Origin: Odiellus spinosus
Lineage: Eukaryota; Arthropoda; Arachnida; Opiliones; Phalangiidae
Length of the DNA: 64,000 bases
NCBI GenBank assembly: GCA_963920705.1
Contig: CAWUCO010000284.1
Coordinates: forward strand, 1,011,222 to 1,075,221
Reading direction: 5' to 3'
The notes beneath the pieces are model-generated. The model was not told the origin of the DNA. It made no database searches and saw nothing but the letters and a program-made list of their open reading frames with translations. Below, in pieces: positions 1 to 10,618 of this stretch. The position numbers and the translations under genes were made by a program. Every line of letters begins with the position of its first letter. Position 1 is the first letter of the stretch.

Positions 1-1500
1 TCTGGAAAACATGTCGTCTTCGTTTGGGAGGTCGCTTCGAGACCGCTCCAAGGTCCTCGGAGCGCGAGCGTTGACGTCATAAGAAAATCTGGAGCACTCT
101 CGGCGCAGTCCCAATGGAAAACGCCATAAGTCTGCGTATGTAGACTTTTCGGTAAATCTAGTAAAACGAGAACAACGATATAAAATAAATGGCTAATAAC
201 TTAAAAATATAAAGCCAAAATTACGCTAAGCCAAGCCTAACCAATTGTTCAAATGAAAAATTTTAACGTGGCGCAAACAAAAATTTCAGTGCCCATGAAA
301 TTTTTTTTCTTAGTGTAAGCTACTTTTTATAGTCTCCAAACTGAACTCATCGGATCTATTTGGAACTCTCTGCAGCACTATTTACTTCCAAAAGTGTAGA
401 AGGGAGGAAATGGTCAAATCGGCCCGTTGGAGTTGGCTAATACCGGCGAGCCAGTCGGCTCGCTCACGCAGGAGAATTGCGTGGTAGTGTAATTGTCGCG
501 TAATATATGAAAGCTCAATAAAGACGGGTCCGCGGTTTTAGACAACAGCTTTTTTAGGGCGCTTGGCTAATTCGATCAGAACATTACCAAGAACATTATC
601 TGAAGCGTACACTCGATTTATATGGTGGTTCGATGTTACATCATGGTTCGCGCACCAACACTAAGAGCCAAAAACGCGAACGCCACGGAAATAAATATAC
701 TGCTAATTGGCTGATTAATCCTTATTCAATAAACTCCTTTCACAAATTCGAAGTTATAGGATATTCTAAAATTTTATTAGACATTGCCAGATTTCTTTTT
801 CACCAGAATTTTTTTTTATCGGACAAATGTCCAGGGATCCCCCCCCCCTCGAAAATTAGAAGATACGCACATAAGAGCATTAACAATACCCCTAAGCTCT
901 GTCGCCATAGTAACAAAGACGCTTTCTTTCAATAACAGGACAGGAGGAATGGAGCCGGATGGGAAATAAGGATTTTTTTTTTAAAGTGGACAATTGACCA
1001 CCGACCCCCTAGCCTATAATTAAGTGGTCTATGAGGAGTCACAGGCAAAACTCACAGTCACACAGACTAATAAATTTGCTTTCAATGACTCGGACCTACA
1101 AGTGTAACATTTTTACTACTAATTTTGTAGTAACAAAACTATCAAAGTCCAAACAAACTTTCAAATATTATGGAATCGAGAAACGTTTTGAAAAAATCCT
1201 TGAATTTTCTTAGTGGTCTCGTTGACCACTTACCCCCCTCCGATTTAATTTTTAAAGTGGTCCAGGCAATTTTTGAAGTGGTCATTTGCCCTCTGGCACA
1301 CGCCTTATTTCCCACGCTGATACATAGTATTCACGCGTGCGTCATCAATGACGTTCCACCAAGAATTCATACAAGCCCCAACTCTCAAGGATATTTATGT
1401 AGTAGTGCAAGAGTGGTTAATATCTTAAACCATTTGGGTGGTCAATGGTCATTTTTCCGTCTGCTTCTACTCAATCTACAGCTATCCAGCCTATCCCTCA
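1..1500. other. No gene supported; AT-rich with C-runs
   Basis: I see no convincing coding sequence here. Short open frames exist but lack recognisable motifs. Between about 980 and 1290 a short motif, aagtggtc or its complement, recurs several times (near 1021, 1212, 1254 and 1278), which may be decayed terminal or subterminal repeats of the transposon whose first exon begins at 1576. That link is inference. Confidence 0.4.
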
Positions 1501-1575
1501 TAATTTCATTCCCACTAGAGATAATCGGCGGTGCTTTTGAATTTGTACCTAATATTTTGTATTTAGTACTTTTAA

Positions 1576-1801
1576 ATGGTTGTCTGTCTAGTTAAGAAGT
1601 GTTCAAGCCGGTCAGGTAAAAAAGTAAACGAAAAAATAAGGTTTTATAGAATACCAAAAGTAATCACAACCCAGTGTGATAGAACCAAGGCCCTTTCTCA
1701 ACAAGGTAGATCAGCCTGGTTAACAATTATAAAACGTAGAGATCTTCAGGAGCGTTGTGAGCGCAATTTAAATAGAATATGCTCGAAACATTTTATCACA
1801 G
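1576..1801 (+). pseudogene. THAP DNA-binding exon (exon 1 of ISL2EU-like transposase)
   Basis: The exon encodes a C2CH THAP zinc finger of about 75 residues. It begins MVVCLVKKC (C-x4-C), has the conserved tryptophan in AWLTIIKRRD and ends with CSKHFITG (C-x2-H-F). THAP domains bind the transposon ends. It stops at a good donor, ACAG|GTAATT (exon ends at 1801), leaving one base of a codon. The exon at 10619 begins with the two bases needed and continues VPASLMD...SPDWVPSLNL, the usual sequence after a THAP domain in this family. The start is the first ATG before the finger. I infer that the intervening 8.8 kb is an original intron enlarged by later insertions. Confidence 0.75.
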
Positions 1802-2049
1802 GTAATTTATCAATTCTAATTTATGTTGTACTTTAAACAACAGAGGAGACCAAGGGGGGATTATACCTCAAAAGATCTGACGTTTTTTTCGGAAATGGTG
1901 AGCCGCGCGTTTGTATATGTGAGTGACGTCACTGAATGTCTCGGTTTGGCAGGAAACCACAAAAGGAAGGCTTATGCTATAATTTCATTTTGTCTGTCAA
2001 TTTTATTAGCATCTATTTCATGTGAAATTTCTGCCACAGAGAAATAATA

Positions 2050-2460
2050 TATAGAATTTTTAATTTTACTGCTAATTTTTAATCGGAATATTTTGAGATG
2101 ACAACTCCAGCTAGGATTGAGTTATTTCTAATTAATCATCAAGAGGGTCTCCTCCCTTGCCCTATACGAATAAGAAAGAAATATACGAGTAAATAATTAA
2201 AACTTTTTATTCCATCTTAATCCAGAACAGCCAAATCTTCAGTAACTAACTTTTACAGCTGTTTATTACTGATGTTTAAGTTAATGGGAAAATTCTTAAA
2301 AACTAGTGCAAGTTATAAATTGAATAGAACAATTTTGTTACACCATAGTTATGCAAATTTACAAAAATACTAACCAAAAATATAATTTGATATCCTAATT
2401 AATCGCTCCACTACTAAACACTTAGTATTTAATTTTTAACTCTTATGTAACGTTTTAAGA
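2050..2460. other. Non-coding AT-rich spacer
   Basis: No coding signal. It probably holds the 3' untranslated or terminal sequence of the minus-strand P-like element; I could not identify the terminal repeats. Confidence 0.35.
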
Positions 2461-2466
2461 TAATTT

Positions 2467-3255
2467 TTATTTGCTTAATTTTCTAATTTTCTTTTCCTTT
2501 TTCCTTTCTTGGGCTTCTTCACTAGTTTTATTATTTAGATATTTCATCCTAATAAGGGTTCGCATTTTAATATATGAGAAAACTATCTCTCTTGGATATT
2601 CCGAGAATAAGGGAGTTAATTTATCAGTTAAATTGTTAACAACCCCCTTCTCATTGCTTAAGATACTGCTCTTATTTTTTGATGATGCTGTTTGTTTGTG
2701 ATATGTTACAAAATGTTTTTCAAATTTTCTAGCATTATTCAAAAAATCTAAAGACGGTACAACTATACCACCATAATTTAAGCTTGATACCCAAGATGGT
2801 AAGCTATAACAATGATCCATCAAATGGCCTGTCTGGCTTTTAAGGCAAATATCTGGGTATTTTTTGAAGTATTTATTAGCCACTCAGCCAGAGAGATACT
2901 CAATTCCACAATCTTCATAATCCGTGAAAAATATTTCATTTTCTTTCTCAAAGTTCATTTTTTGTTCGGTGAAACAGACACTTCGCCAATTATTGAATTA
3001 GTATGCGCTTTACAACTACGTGCTCCTAGAATTTTCGGGCTTTTTTTTACTGGGGACTGGGTTGGCGTTCTTACAGTTACAATATTACTAGCATTAATTA
3101 TTTCTGTGTTTACACTAAAAATGTCATCTATATAATCATTGACTTCAATGTCCTCGGGAGTATTATCAGATTTAAACATAACGTCGGTAATAAAATACTG
3201 ATCTGTAATTTGAGAAACTGTATTTGTATTGCATTGCACAACCCCAGGGTTTTTA
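2467..3255 (-). pseudogene. C-terminal part of P-element-like transposase, broken
   Basis: This continues the transposase at 3253-5553 but in shifted frames. Just past the point where the upstream frame ends, another frame reads LGKNPGVVQCNTN, a conserved stretch of P/THAP9 transposases, so a small deletion or frameshift lies near 3250. Further on, DCGIEYLSG is followed by a TGA codon near 2884-2886 and then VANKYFKKYPDICL, again typical of the P-transposase C-terminus. At least one frameshift also lies between 2955 and 2930. The part ends with a Lys-rich tail at 2467. I see no introns with matching phase that would explain the breaks, so I call it a pseudogene. Confidence 0.7.
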
Positions 3256-5753
3256 CCTAGTATTATTAAACCCTCCTCTAGTTCTAAGCTGAGAAAAAAA
3301 ATTCTCTAAACAATCTTGGTTTAACCTATGGGTTAATATATACTTAATGCCATATTTGTTATTAAGATCATGCCAAAGCTCTCTTAAGGAGGTATTGCTT
3401 ATAATTATTCCCGATTGGTAAACTTCAACTCTAAGGCTAGGTTTCTTTGGATTTGGTTTTTTTACGCATTTAATTGTCTTTATTAAATTTGTCATTCTAT
3501 CAAGAATTTCATTTTGCTCTTCCAAATGAACCCCATAACCACATTTTTGATTTGACGAATCATATTTAATATAACTGTTCATTACGTCGAACCACTGATT
3601 TACGGTTTCAATAAATTCTGCCGTGGTATCACTTAATCCTGACCTCTTAACTGCCGTGGCAACACTATGTGACATAAGCTCCGCTGCCAGTCTAACATTT
3701 TGTCGTTGAGTGTTCGCGCATTCTAAATGCAATTTCGTTAATTTATGGCGAGTTTTAAGTTCACCTTCATCTTTTTTTAAAATTTCTTCAACGGGTTTTT
3801 TATTAATTTCTTTCTCGCCAACAAGGAAGCCAGTATCGAGAAACCAATTTCGAACTAATTTCAAAAGATGAGGTGTATCGGCAAAACAGTAGATATATTC
3901 TCCTTTTTTGGCTGGGTTATTAAACCTTGTTCTATTAATACTGACCCCCAATTCCCTCCAGAGCCCCTGATTTCCACCACCCATATCGTTAACACAGGCA
4001 ACTACTGTAAATCCTGATTTATTAAGTTCCATAATTGCCGACGTAAGAATAGCTTTTGTCATTTTCTGATCAAAGCCCAAATATATAGGTTGTTTCCAGC
4101 CTGAGAAAAGTCCACGTGCCATTATTACTTGTAACTGGTTATGGGGACCAATAACCTGATATCTTTTAACATCGTACTCTCTTGTAGCTGTCACCTTAAC
4201 TTCGTCAAAAGTTAGAACGACTAGTTTGTCTTTGGTTTTCATGCTCTGTGCATTTGCTTGCATTAAGTTTAGTATGTCCTTCAATAATCCTTCGGTTAAA
4301 TCTAATTGAGATGCGTATCTTCTCAGTGTTGATAAGTGAGGTAAAGGAATTCTACCCTTTTCCCTTAAATACGTGTATGCTCTTTTGCTTAAGTATCTTA
4401 AGGCAAAGGCATTTGATAAATCTTCCTTCGACCACCTAACCTTTTTCGTACCCATTAGCATTTTTATTTGACTAGGTGTAAAAACCTTTTTAATTATGGA
4501 ATCGTATCTTTCGTGGAGTTTTTCTAGTTCTCTATTTCGTTTCGTTAATTGTTTAAAATCTTTCTTAATTTTGTTACATATAAACCTTTCTGAAACTCGC
4601 TGACCACTCAACCTCTTCAACTTCTGGTGTTTCATAAACAACCGACTGCAAACTTTACTAACTCTTTTATCAGCTTTTTTCAAGCGTAACCTAAATGCTT
4701 CACATTTATCTTTCCACTCCTTAACATTACAATTACATTTTCTTGGGGTTGAAGAGTTCGATGGTTTTTCTCTCTCCTCATTTAACAAAGATTCGATACT
4801 ATTTCCAACACCAGAATCACTTTTGGATGTACTGTAATCCTCACTGTTATCATTAGCATTTGGATTTTTGGTCTCTATATGACTAATATCTAATGTCGAG
4901 AAACTTCCGTCTGACACCAATGATTCGCTTCTCTTATCTCTCTCACTATTAACATGATTTTGAATAGGAGTACTCTGATAACCTTTGAAAACTAAAAAGC
5001 TATTTCGTTCATCAATAATAGACTCATTATTCTGGATGTCACTAATATCACGGAAGGTATCGCTCTCACTAACATCGTTAATAATATCACGTATACTTTG
5101 ATTCTCCTTAATATCAGAGGCAGTTTGGCTCTTATTAACATTAACAATATCACAGAAGGTATCGCTCTTACTAACATCATTAATAATATCACGTATACTT
5201 TGATTCTCCTTAATATCAGAGGCAGTTTGGCTCTTATTAACATTAACAATATCACAGAAGGTATCGCTCTTACTAACATCATTAATAATATCACGTATAC
5301 TTTGATTCTCCTTAATATCAGAGGAAGTTTGGCTCTTATTAACTTTAACAATATCACAGAAGGTATCGCTCTTACTAACATCATTAATAATATCAAGTAT
5401 ACTTTGATTCTCCATAATATCAGAGGCAGTTTGGCTCTTATTAACATTAACAATATCACAGAAGGTATCGCTCTCACTAACATTGTTAATAATATCGTGT
5501 ATAGTTTGATTCTCCTTAATATCAGAGACAGTTTGGCTCCTACTAACATTCACAATATCACAGAAGGTATGGTTCTCAGCAACATCGTTAGTAATATTAC
5601 AAATAGTTTGACTATCCTCAATATCGAGATTGTCACTTAAAGTTTGATTCTCGTTAACTCCAACAAATTCACAGACAGTTTGGTCCTCCTTAACATTGAC
5701 ATTCTTATCACAGACAGATTGGCTCTCCCACTCGTTGACTAGTGGTTGGTTCT
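3253..5753 (-). pseudogene. P-element-like (THAP9-type) transposase, central and catalytic part
   Basis: From the 5' side it holds a repeat region of about 34-aa units (bases 5040-5560), a spacer, a coiled-coil region (about residues 270-350) and the P-transposase core. The core has a helix-turn-helix around KRAYTYLREKGRIPLP, then the acidic motifs LTFDEVKV, VNDMGGGNQ and FADTPHLLKLVRN, and finally NQDCLENFFSQLRTRGG. These correspond to the RNase-H-like fold, GTP-binding insertion and last catalytic acid of Drosophila P transposase. The frame stays open upstream of 5553 without a start codon, towards the THAP ORF at 5754-6194. The two are offset by one base at a run of six A's near 5765, so they are probably one gene. 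Confidence 0.85.
5040..5560 (-). repeat. In-frame 102-bp repeats inside the P-like transposase gene
   Basis: About five near-identical units of 102 bp (34 codons) encode variations on SDIKENQSIRDIINDVSKSDTFCDIVNVNKSQT. More diverged copies continue towards 5750. The period is a multiple of three, so copy number can change without breaking the frame. All three minus-strand and one plus-strand frames are open here, which creates shadow ORFs. The predicted segment is acidic and polar and lies between the THAP domain and the coiled coil, where ordinary P transposases have only a short linker. Confidence 0.85.
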
Positions 5754-6194
5754 TTATAACAAGGTTTTTTGAACATCCTCTTTGGAATGATAATGAAAAG
5801 GATTTTGAAATGTACTCTTTGATTTATCTGTATTAATAAGGGGTCTAAACCGCTCACGTGAAAGTCGTTCTGATGCGGGCGTTGTTTGACACAAAGATTC
5901 TTTTTCCGGCAAATTTAACGACGGGATAGCATTTAACGTTAAAGTTTTCTTTGGTTTTGAATTCATTAACTCAGCTTTAAAATCCCTCTTGAAATCGTCC
6001 TTTTGAAAGTGGACAGAGCAAATCCTCGCGTACCGAGGATTAAAATTTACAGAAGGTTGTAGTCCACCGCATTTACTTAACCATAAATGCCTTAGGTTCC
6101 TCTCAGATGGAAACCTATGATATGAGATATCCTTTTCTCTGGTATTATTGAAATAGTTACTACATCCAAATACGGCGCAATGTAGTCCAGGCAT
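5754..6194 (-). pseudogene. THAP-domain N-terminus of the P-element-like transposase
   Basis: This 146-residue frame starts with MPGLHCAVFGC, a THAP domain with C-x4-C, a tryptophan in HLWLSKCGG, the ligand pair ICSVHF and the following FKRD basic loop. It ends at a TAA at 5754, only a few codons after the frame that continues the rest of the transposase becomes open. A one-base shift at an A6 run separates the two. Alternatively an unseen short intron joins them. The ATG at 6194 is the first Met before the zinc finger. In P transposases this domain recognises the internal terminal sites. Confidence 0.8.
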
Positions 6195-6199
6195 GATAA

Positions 6200-6736
6200 A
6201 GTTACTGATAATTTAGGATTTATACCAACGTTTAAGATAAATATTTCTCGCAACGCTACGACATTCCTTAGGTTAGAATTTCAACCACGAATTAATTAGT
6301 AGCTTTGCTACAAATTTCAATTTCATAGTTCATCTGAAAAGAGTAAAGCTGTTGGTACTATATTTCCAAAAAATTATAAAATAGTTAAACGGAAACCATT
6401 ATATTTACCTTGATTTCAGATCTAGTTTGGAATCAGTTAACCAAAAAAATTAGTATTTATTAAGGCAGGAACAATACAATCTCGGCATTGTTGATGTTTT
6501 GTTGTCTACTGAAAGGTTAAAGCCCTTGTTACTATTTTTCTAAAAGATTATCAAATCATTTAAAGAAAACCGTTGATTACAGCTCGAGTTTGGGAAACAT
6601 TTTCCGAATAAAAAAGAATTGATTTTCATAGGCTTCCTTGGCTTCAAGCTCTTCAACCATGGATGTATAAAGAAATAACATCCATCCCAAGATTCGTAAA
6701 AATTCTTCGGATCATCATTAAATCCATGCTTGAGCC
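6200..6736. other. Non-coding spacer with a diverged internal duplication
   Basis: No gene. The stretch at about 6320-6440 resembles the stretch at about 6500-6600 as a weak direct repeat (shared ttggtactattttt and accgttgattac-like parts). It also resembles 10200-10290 on the other side of the 3.36-kb transposon. Confidence 0.35.
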
Positions 6737-6774
6737 ATGGATGTATAAAGAACTAGCGTTCTTTATACATCCAT
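6737..6774. repeat. Perfect 17-bp hairpin
   Basis: A 17-base stem (starting atggatgtataaagaac) is followed by TAGC and its exact reverse complement. Partial copies of the arm lie upstream at about 6658-6690. It lies 16 bp outside the left end of the transposon that begins at 6790. Confidence 0.85.
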
Positions 6775-6789
6775 GCTTGAGCCTTGAAC

Positions 6790-7404
6790 AAAGAACAACC
6801 CAAACTCCCCATAGGAATTTGGGTAACGTAATGTTAAATTTTTTTGTTTCGCCACTGGTAAACTTTTATTGTGATAGTAAACTAGGGTTGTGTTCTCACC
6901 TTTCTACCACAAAAATAATCATTTAACCGTTATAGTCTGCGAATGCAAATCAATTTAAGTTTAGCTCGATAATGTTGAAGATAGGCCACATCGTTGGATT
7001 CGACGATGGAGTAGACTGTCTTCCCCCACCTGAAATCAGTTGAAATTTTGAATATTGGTAGATACCCGATGGATAAAGATTCTGGGAAAATATCGTTTTG
7101 TAACTGCCATGGGATTTTTCTCAGCAACGATTTAAATTACCCGGAATTTTGACATAATTTGAGGTGCGGAAGCCCAAAATGCCTGTAAAAGTGTTCAACC
7201 TGCCGAACAACAAAGTTTTGCAGCAAAGCAAATTCAAGGAGCGAGGCACAGATTATACAGCTAACTCGTATAGTCTTTGTGTTCTGAAAAAACAAAGAAT
7301 AATAATACCGAAAAAGTATACTGTAGTGGTTTTTATTTATAAACACTTTATGAGTAATTCGAAGAAAAATAACAATGTTAGGTAAATCGTCCAAATCACC
7401 AGCA
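6790..7404 (+). repeat. Left terminal inverted repeat
   Basis: It pairs with 9511-10150. The inner end includes the complement of the transposase 3' coding end (ccaaatcaccagc at about 7391-7403). Confidence 0.9.
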
Positions 7405-7483
7405 TTCTATTTTGTGTTAAAGTATTCTTATAAATAACTATAGTGTTTAAACAATTGTCTGATTAGATTAGAAGGTATTAGTC

Positions 7484-9400
7484 ATGCCTTCTGAAAGGTG
7501 CTATTCTTGTAATTGTAAAATAAATAAATCTTCGAGTCGAATTATACGCGCACTGGAATTAGCTAATTATGTTCGTTTCCATCGTTTCAACAACCATTTA
7601 CCAGCTGAACCAATAGTCGCGGGAAAAAGTAGGACTTGCTTGAAATGCCTCGCGCAATCACGAAAGTTCCAAGTATTTTGCAACACTAGAACGTTTTCCT
7701 TAAGTAACGATGAGTCATCTGATGAGACAGACGAGGATATTCAACAGACACCATCTAACGAAGCGGGACCATCAACACGATCATCCATTGACTTGAATAT
7801 ACAATGCCTGGTAACTGGATCTCTTAAATGCTTCGTTTGCGGATCAAAGACCCGCACCAGAGTGAAAGCAAGTGTCCTAAACGACGTATGGTTGCGAAAA
7901 TCTATCATTATTGGCCAGGACAGTAGAATGTGTTCCTCGCATCTAGTGAACAACGAACTTCCAGATGAGATTATTCATGGTATTCAGTCAAATAGAAATT
8001 CAGGAACTTTCACCTCTGAAGAAATCGAAAACCTACTTACGAAACTTGCTACGTATGTCCATAAAGTACAGGTCCGAAGCTTTGAAAACCTTGTCACAAG
8101 CAACCATGATTGTAAAGTGCTTACCTCTCTATCACAAGAGCAGTTCCTTGAAGCGCATTCGGAAATTGAGGGACACATTGGTGCTATCCGAGTTTGTTCT
8201 ACGAAGACCGCCTTAGCACTATTACTTGTAAAACTGAGAATTGGTGTTTCCAACAAGGTGCTATCTGTAATATTTCAAATACAAGAACAAACAGTAATGA
8301 ACATAACGAAAATGGTCATCGCCGCCTTGTCAGAAAGATTCGTGCCTCATCATTTTGGTCTCAACCACAAGTCACGTGAAGAGTTAATAGCCAACCATCA
8401 GTCAGCTGCTGCGGTAAGACTTTTTGCTAACAATAAACCAGATTGCCTCATTACTATTGTCGACGGAACCTACATAAAAGTTGGAAGATCGAAGGATTAT
8501 ACTTTCCTTAACAAATCATTTTGCGTACACAAAGGACAGCATATTTTCAAACCAATGGTCCTCGTCACTACTACGGGTTATATTGTTGACATTATCGGTC
8601 CATACTTTGCCAACGGTCGCAATAACGACGCTCGTATTTTAAATCACGCTGTAAAAACCAGAAATGATCTCAAGTCTTTCTTTAAAGTAGATGACGTAGT
8701 TTTAGCAGATCGAGGATTTCGTGATTCTAATAGCATGCTTTCCGAACTTGGGGTGGAGCTACAAATGCCTTCATTTTTGTCAAAAGGAGAAAAGCAAGTA
8801 AGCACAGAGGAAGTAAATCGTTCGCGGAAAGTGACGTATCTAAGATGGCCTGTTGAAGTAAGGAATGGGCATTTGCAGTATATGTTTAGCTTTTTCAAAA
8901 ACCGTATACATGTCCACATGATACCCTACGTAACGGAACTGCTTCACATAGCCGCGTCCCTCATTAACGCTTTTCATCCAGAACTGCACCACAGTGGTAA
9001 TTGGGAGGAGTCTGTACGTAAAATGGTAGCTTCACAGGCCATCGAACACCCGCTTAAACAAGTTCTCGAACGCGGACTTCTACGTAAACCCTCGCAATGG
9101 AAGAAACTTGACGAGATTGGATTAGAAGACTTCCCGGTACTTAGTGACGTAGAAGTAAGAGACATTGTAATGAGCGACTTTAAAGCAAAGCGCGCGGAGT
9201 CTTACGTCGCTTTGACGATTGAAAAGTCCGGCTCTTTCAACGTTGAAGTTTGCCAAGTGGAAAAAGACCTAATTCGTGTTCGCGTAGGGAGTCAGTTCTC
9301 AGCCTCAGCCACGCATCAAGCTTTGATTCGATACGTTCCTAATGGTATCGGGATTGATCAGTTACTTCGTGGTATTGCAACTGTAAAGGTGGGAACTTGA
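7484..9400 (+). CDS. DDE_4 transposase with N-terminal zinc motifs
   Basis: The 638-residue frame starts with MPSERCYSCNCK and has several Cys pairs in its first 150 residues (CYSC, CLKC, CFVC, and CSSH), suggesting one or two zinc-binding DNA-recognition modules. The catalytic core follows: IVDGTYIKV (first Asp), VLADRGFRD (second Asp) and WPVEVRNGHLQ (Glu). The reaction would be cut-and-paste of the surrounding element. The frame stops at 9400, but one base over it continues as YCNCKGG...GTCAHVSSLIWYLGY, a SWIM-type C-x-C...C-x-H finger usually found at this family's C-terminus. The core therefore looks intact while the tail is shifted. The ATG at 7484 is the first Met, just inside the left arm. 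Confidence 0.85.
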   Translation: MPSERCYSCNCKINKSSSRIIRALELANYVRFHRFNNHLPAEPIVAGKSRTCLKCLAQSRKFQVFCNTRTFSLSNDESSDETDEDIQQTPSNEAGPSTRSSIDLNIQCLVTGSLKCFVCGSKTRTRVKASVLNDVWLRKSIIIGQDSRMCSSHLVNNELPDEIIHGIQSNRNSGTFTSEEIENLLTKLATYVHKVQVRSFENLVTSNHDCKVLTSLSQEQFLEAHSEIEGHIGAIRVCSTKTALALLLVKLRIGVSNKVLSVIFQIQEQTVMNITKMVIAALSERFVPHHFGLNHKSREELIANHQSAAAVRLFANNKPDCLITIVDGTYIKVGRSKDYTFLNKSFCVHKGQHIFKPMVLVTTTGYIVDIIGPYFANGRNNDARILNHAVKTRNDLKSFFKVDDVVLADRGFRDSNSMLSELGVELQMPSFLSKGEKQVSTEEVNRSRKVTYLRWPVEVRNGHLQYMFSFFKNRIHVHMIPYVTELLHIAASLINAFHPELHHSGNWEESVRKMVASQAIEHPLKQVLERGLLRKPSQWKKLDEIGLEDFPVLSDVEVRDIVMSDFKAKRAESYVALTIEKSGSFNVEVCQVEKDLIRVRVGSQFSASATHQALIRYVPNGIGIDQLLRGIATVKVGT

Positions 9401-9545
9401 CCATCGGAACTTGTGCTCACGTTAGCAGCCTTATTTGGTACCTGGGCTATAAACGACACGAAGATAGCGGTAGCTGGTATCAATCTAAATTGCGTGCAGT
9501 GTGCGACGACGCTGGTGATTTGGACGATTTACCTAACATTGTTTG
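9370..9545 (+). pseudogene. SWIM-type zinc-finger C-terminus, frame-shifted from the transposase
   Basis: In the frame shifted relative to the 638-residue ORF, the sequence reads SWYCNCKGGN...CAHVSSLIWYLGYKRHED and ends DDLPNIV-stop at 9543-9545. C-x-C followed by C-x-H is the SWIM zinc-finger signature. The switch must lie near 9355-9380. Without this tail the protein would lose its last zinc module; whether it is then inactive is inference. Confidence 0.65.
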
Positions 9546-10150
9546 ATATATAATGCCTTTAAAATTGTTATTTTTCTTCGAATTACCCATAAAGTGTTTA
9601 TAAATAAAAACCACTACAGTATACTTTTTCGGTGTTATTTCTCTTTGTTTTTTCAGAACACAAAGACTATACGAGTTAGCTGTATAGTCTGTGCCTCGCT
9701 CCTTGAATTTGCTTTGCTGCAAAACTTTGTTGTTCGGCAGGTTGAACACTTTTACAGGCATTTTGGGCTTCCGCACCTCAAATTATGTCAAAATTCCGGG
9801 TAATTTAAATCGTTGCTGAGAAAAATCCCATGGCAGTTACAAAACGATATTTTCCCAGAATCTTTATCCATCGGGTATCTACCAATATTCAAAATTTCAA
9901 CTGATTTCAGGTGGGGGAAGACAGTCTACTCCATCGTCGAATCCAACGATGTGGCCTATCTTCAACATTATCGAGCTAAACTTAAATTGATTTGCATTCG
10001 CAGACTATAACGGTTAAATGATTATTTTTGTGGTAGAAAGGTGAGAACACAACCCTAGTTTACTATCACAATAAAAGTTTACCAGTGGCGAAACAAAAAA
10101 ATTTAACATTACGTTACCCAAATTCCTATGGGGAGTTTGGGTTGTTCTTT
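9511..10150 (+). repeat. Right terminal inverted repeat
   Basis: It is the reverse complement of 6790-7404, with an insertion of about 23 bp near 9545-9567. It starts inside the transposase coding end. Confidence 0.9.
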
Positions 10151-10618
10151 CCAGTTAGGCCTTTGTACCCCTTTTTCTTAATAAGAAGGTGAAAACTTTT
10201 TATATATAGTAATGCTTGAAAAAACTAAACAAAACTATTATATTTTATTTACCTTGATTCCATATCTAAGTTTAATTAAATATAGCTTATGATGAAACCT
10301 TTCCCCAATTCGAGAATATTATATTATACAAATTATCTACAGACTACAAATCAGACCCCTACGTTGCGCGAATTTCGGGAAATCACAGATGCCAGTGGCG
10401 GGCCGCGAAACGGCGAAAGAAAACGTGTTGGTCCTGTTTCTTTTCTAGAGACATTCACCTACGTCACTCGTAGGGAATAAAAGTGTCTTCCCCCAGAGCT
10501 GGCCGTTTTGAAAACTGGCCTCGGAGACCCCCCTCTATAAGCCAACCTTATAATACGAAGAATTTTTACGAACCTTGAGAGGAGACCATGTTGGTACTAA
10601 TGTAGTTTAAAATTACAG

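Larger units (their letters stand above)
6790..10150 (+). mobile_element. DDE_4-type DNA transposon with 615-640-bp inverted repeats
   Basis: The left arm (6790-7404) and right arm (9511-10150) are near-perfect reverse complements and begin with AAAGAACAACCC. Between them lies one transposase gene with an intact DDE triad. The right arm includes the last codons of the transposase, so the left arm contains an inverted copy of the coding 3' end. The right arm has an extra block of about 23 bp near 9545-9567. I find no matching direct repeat at the flanks, so the target duplication is either eroded or very short. The element lies inside the enlarged intron of the older ISL2EU-like transposon. 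Confidence 0.85.

Noticed and set aside
3203..3255. Short intron joining the P-like core to its C-terminus (donor ACTAG|GTAAAA)
   Set aside because: The nearby acceptors give the wrong frame, and LGKNPGVVQ continues right through the supposed donor in another frame, so a deletion or frameshift fits better.
5098..5640. Plus-strand 180-codon ORF with repeated NNITEGIALTN units
   Set aside because: It is the antisense of the 102-bp repeats in the P-like transposase. Repeats without stops keep several frames open.
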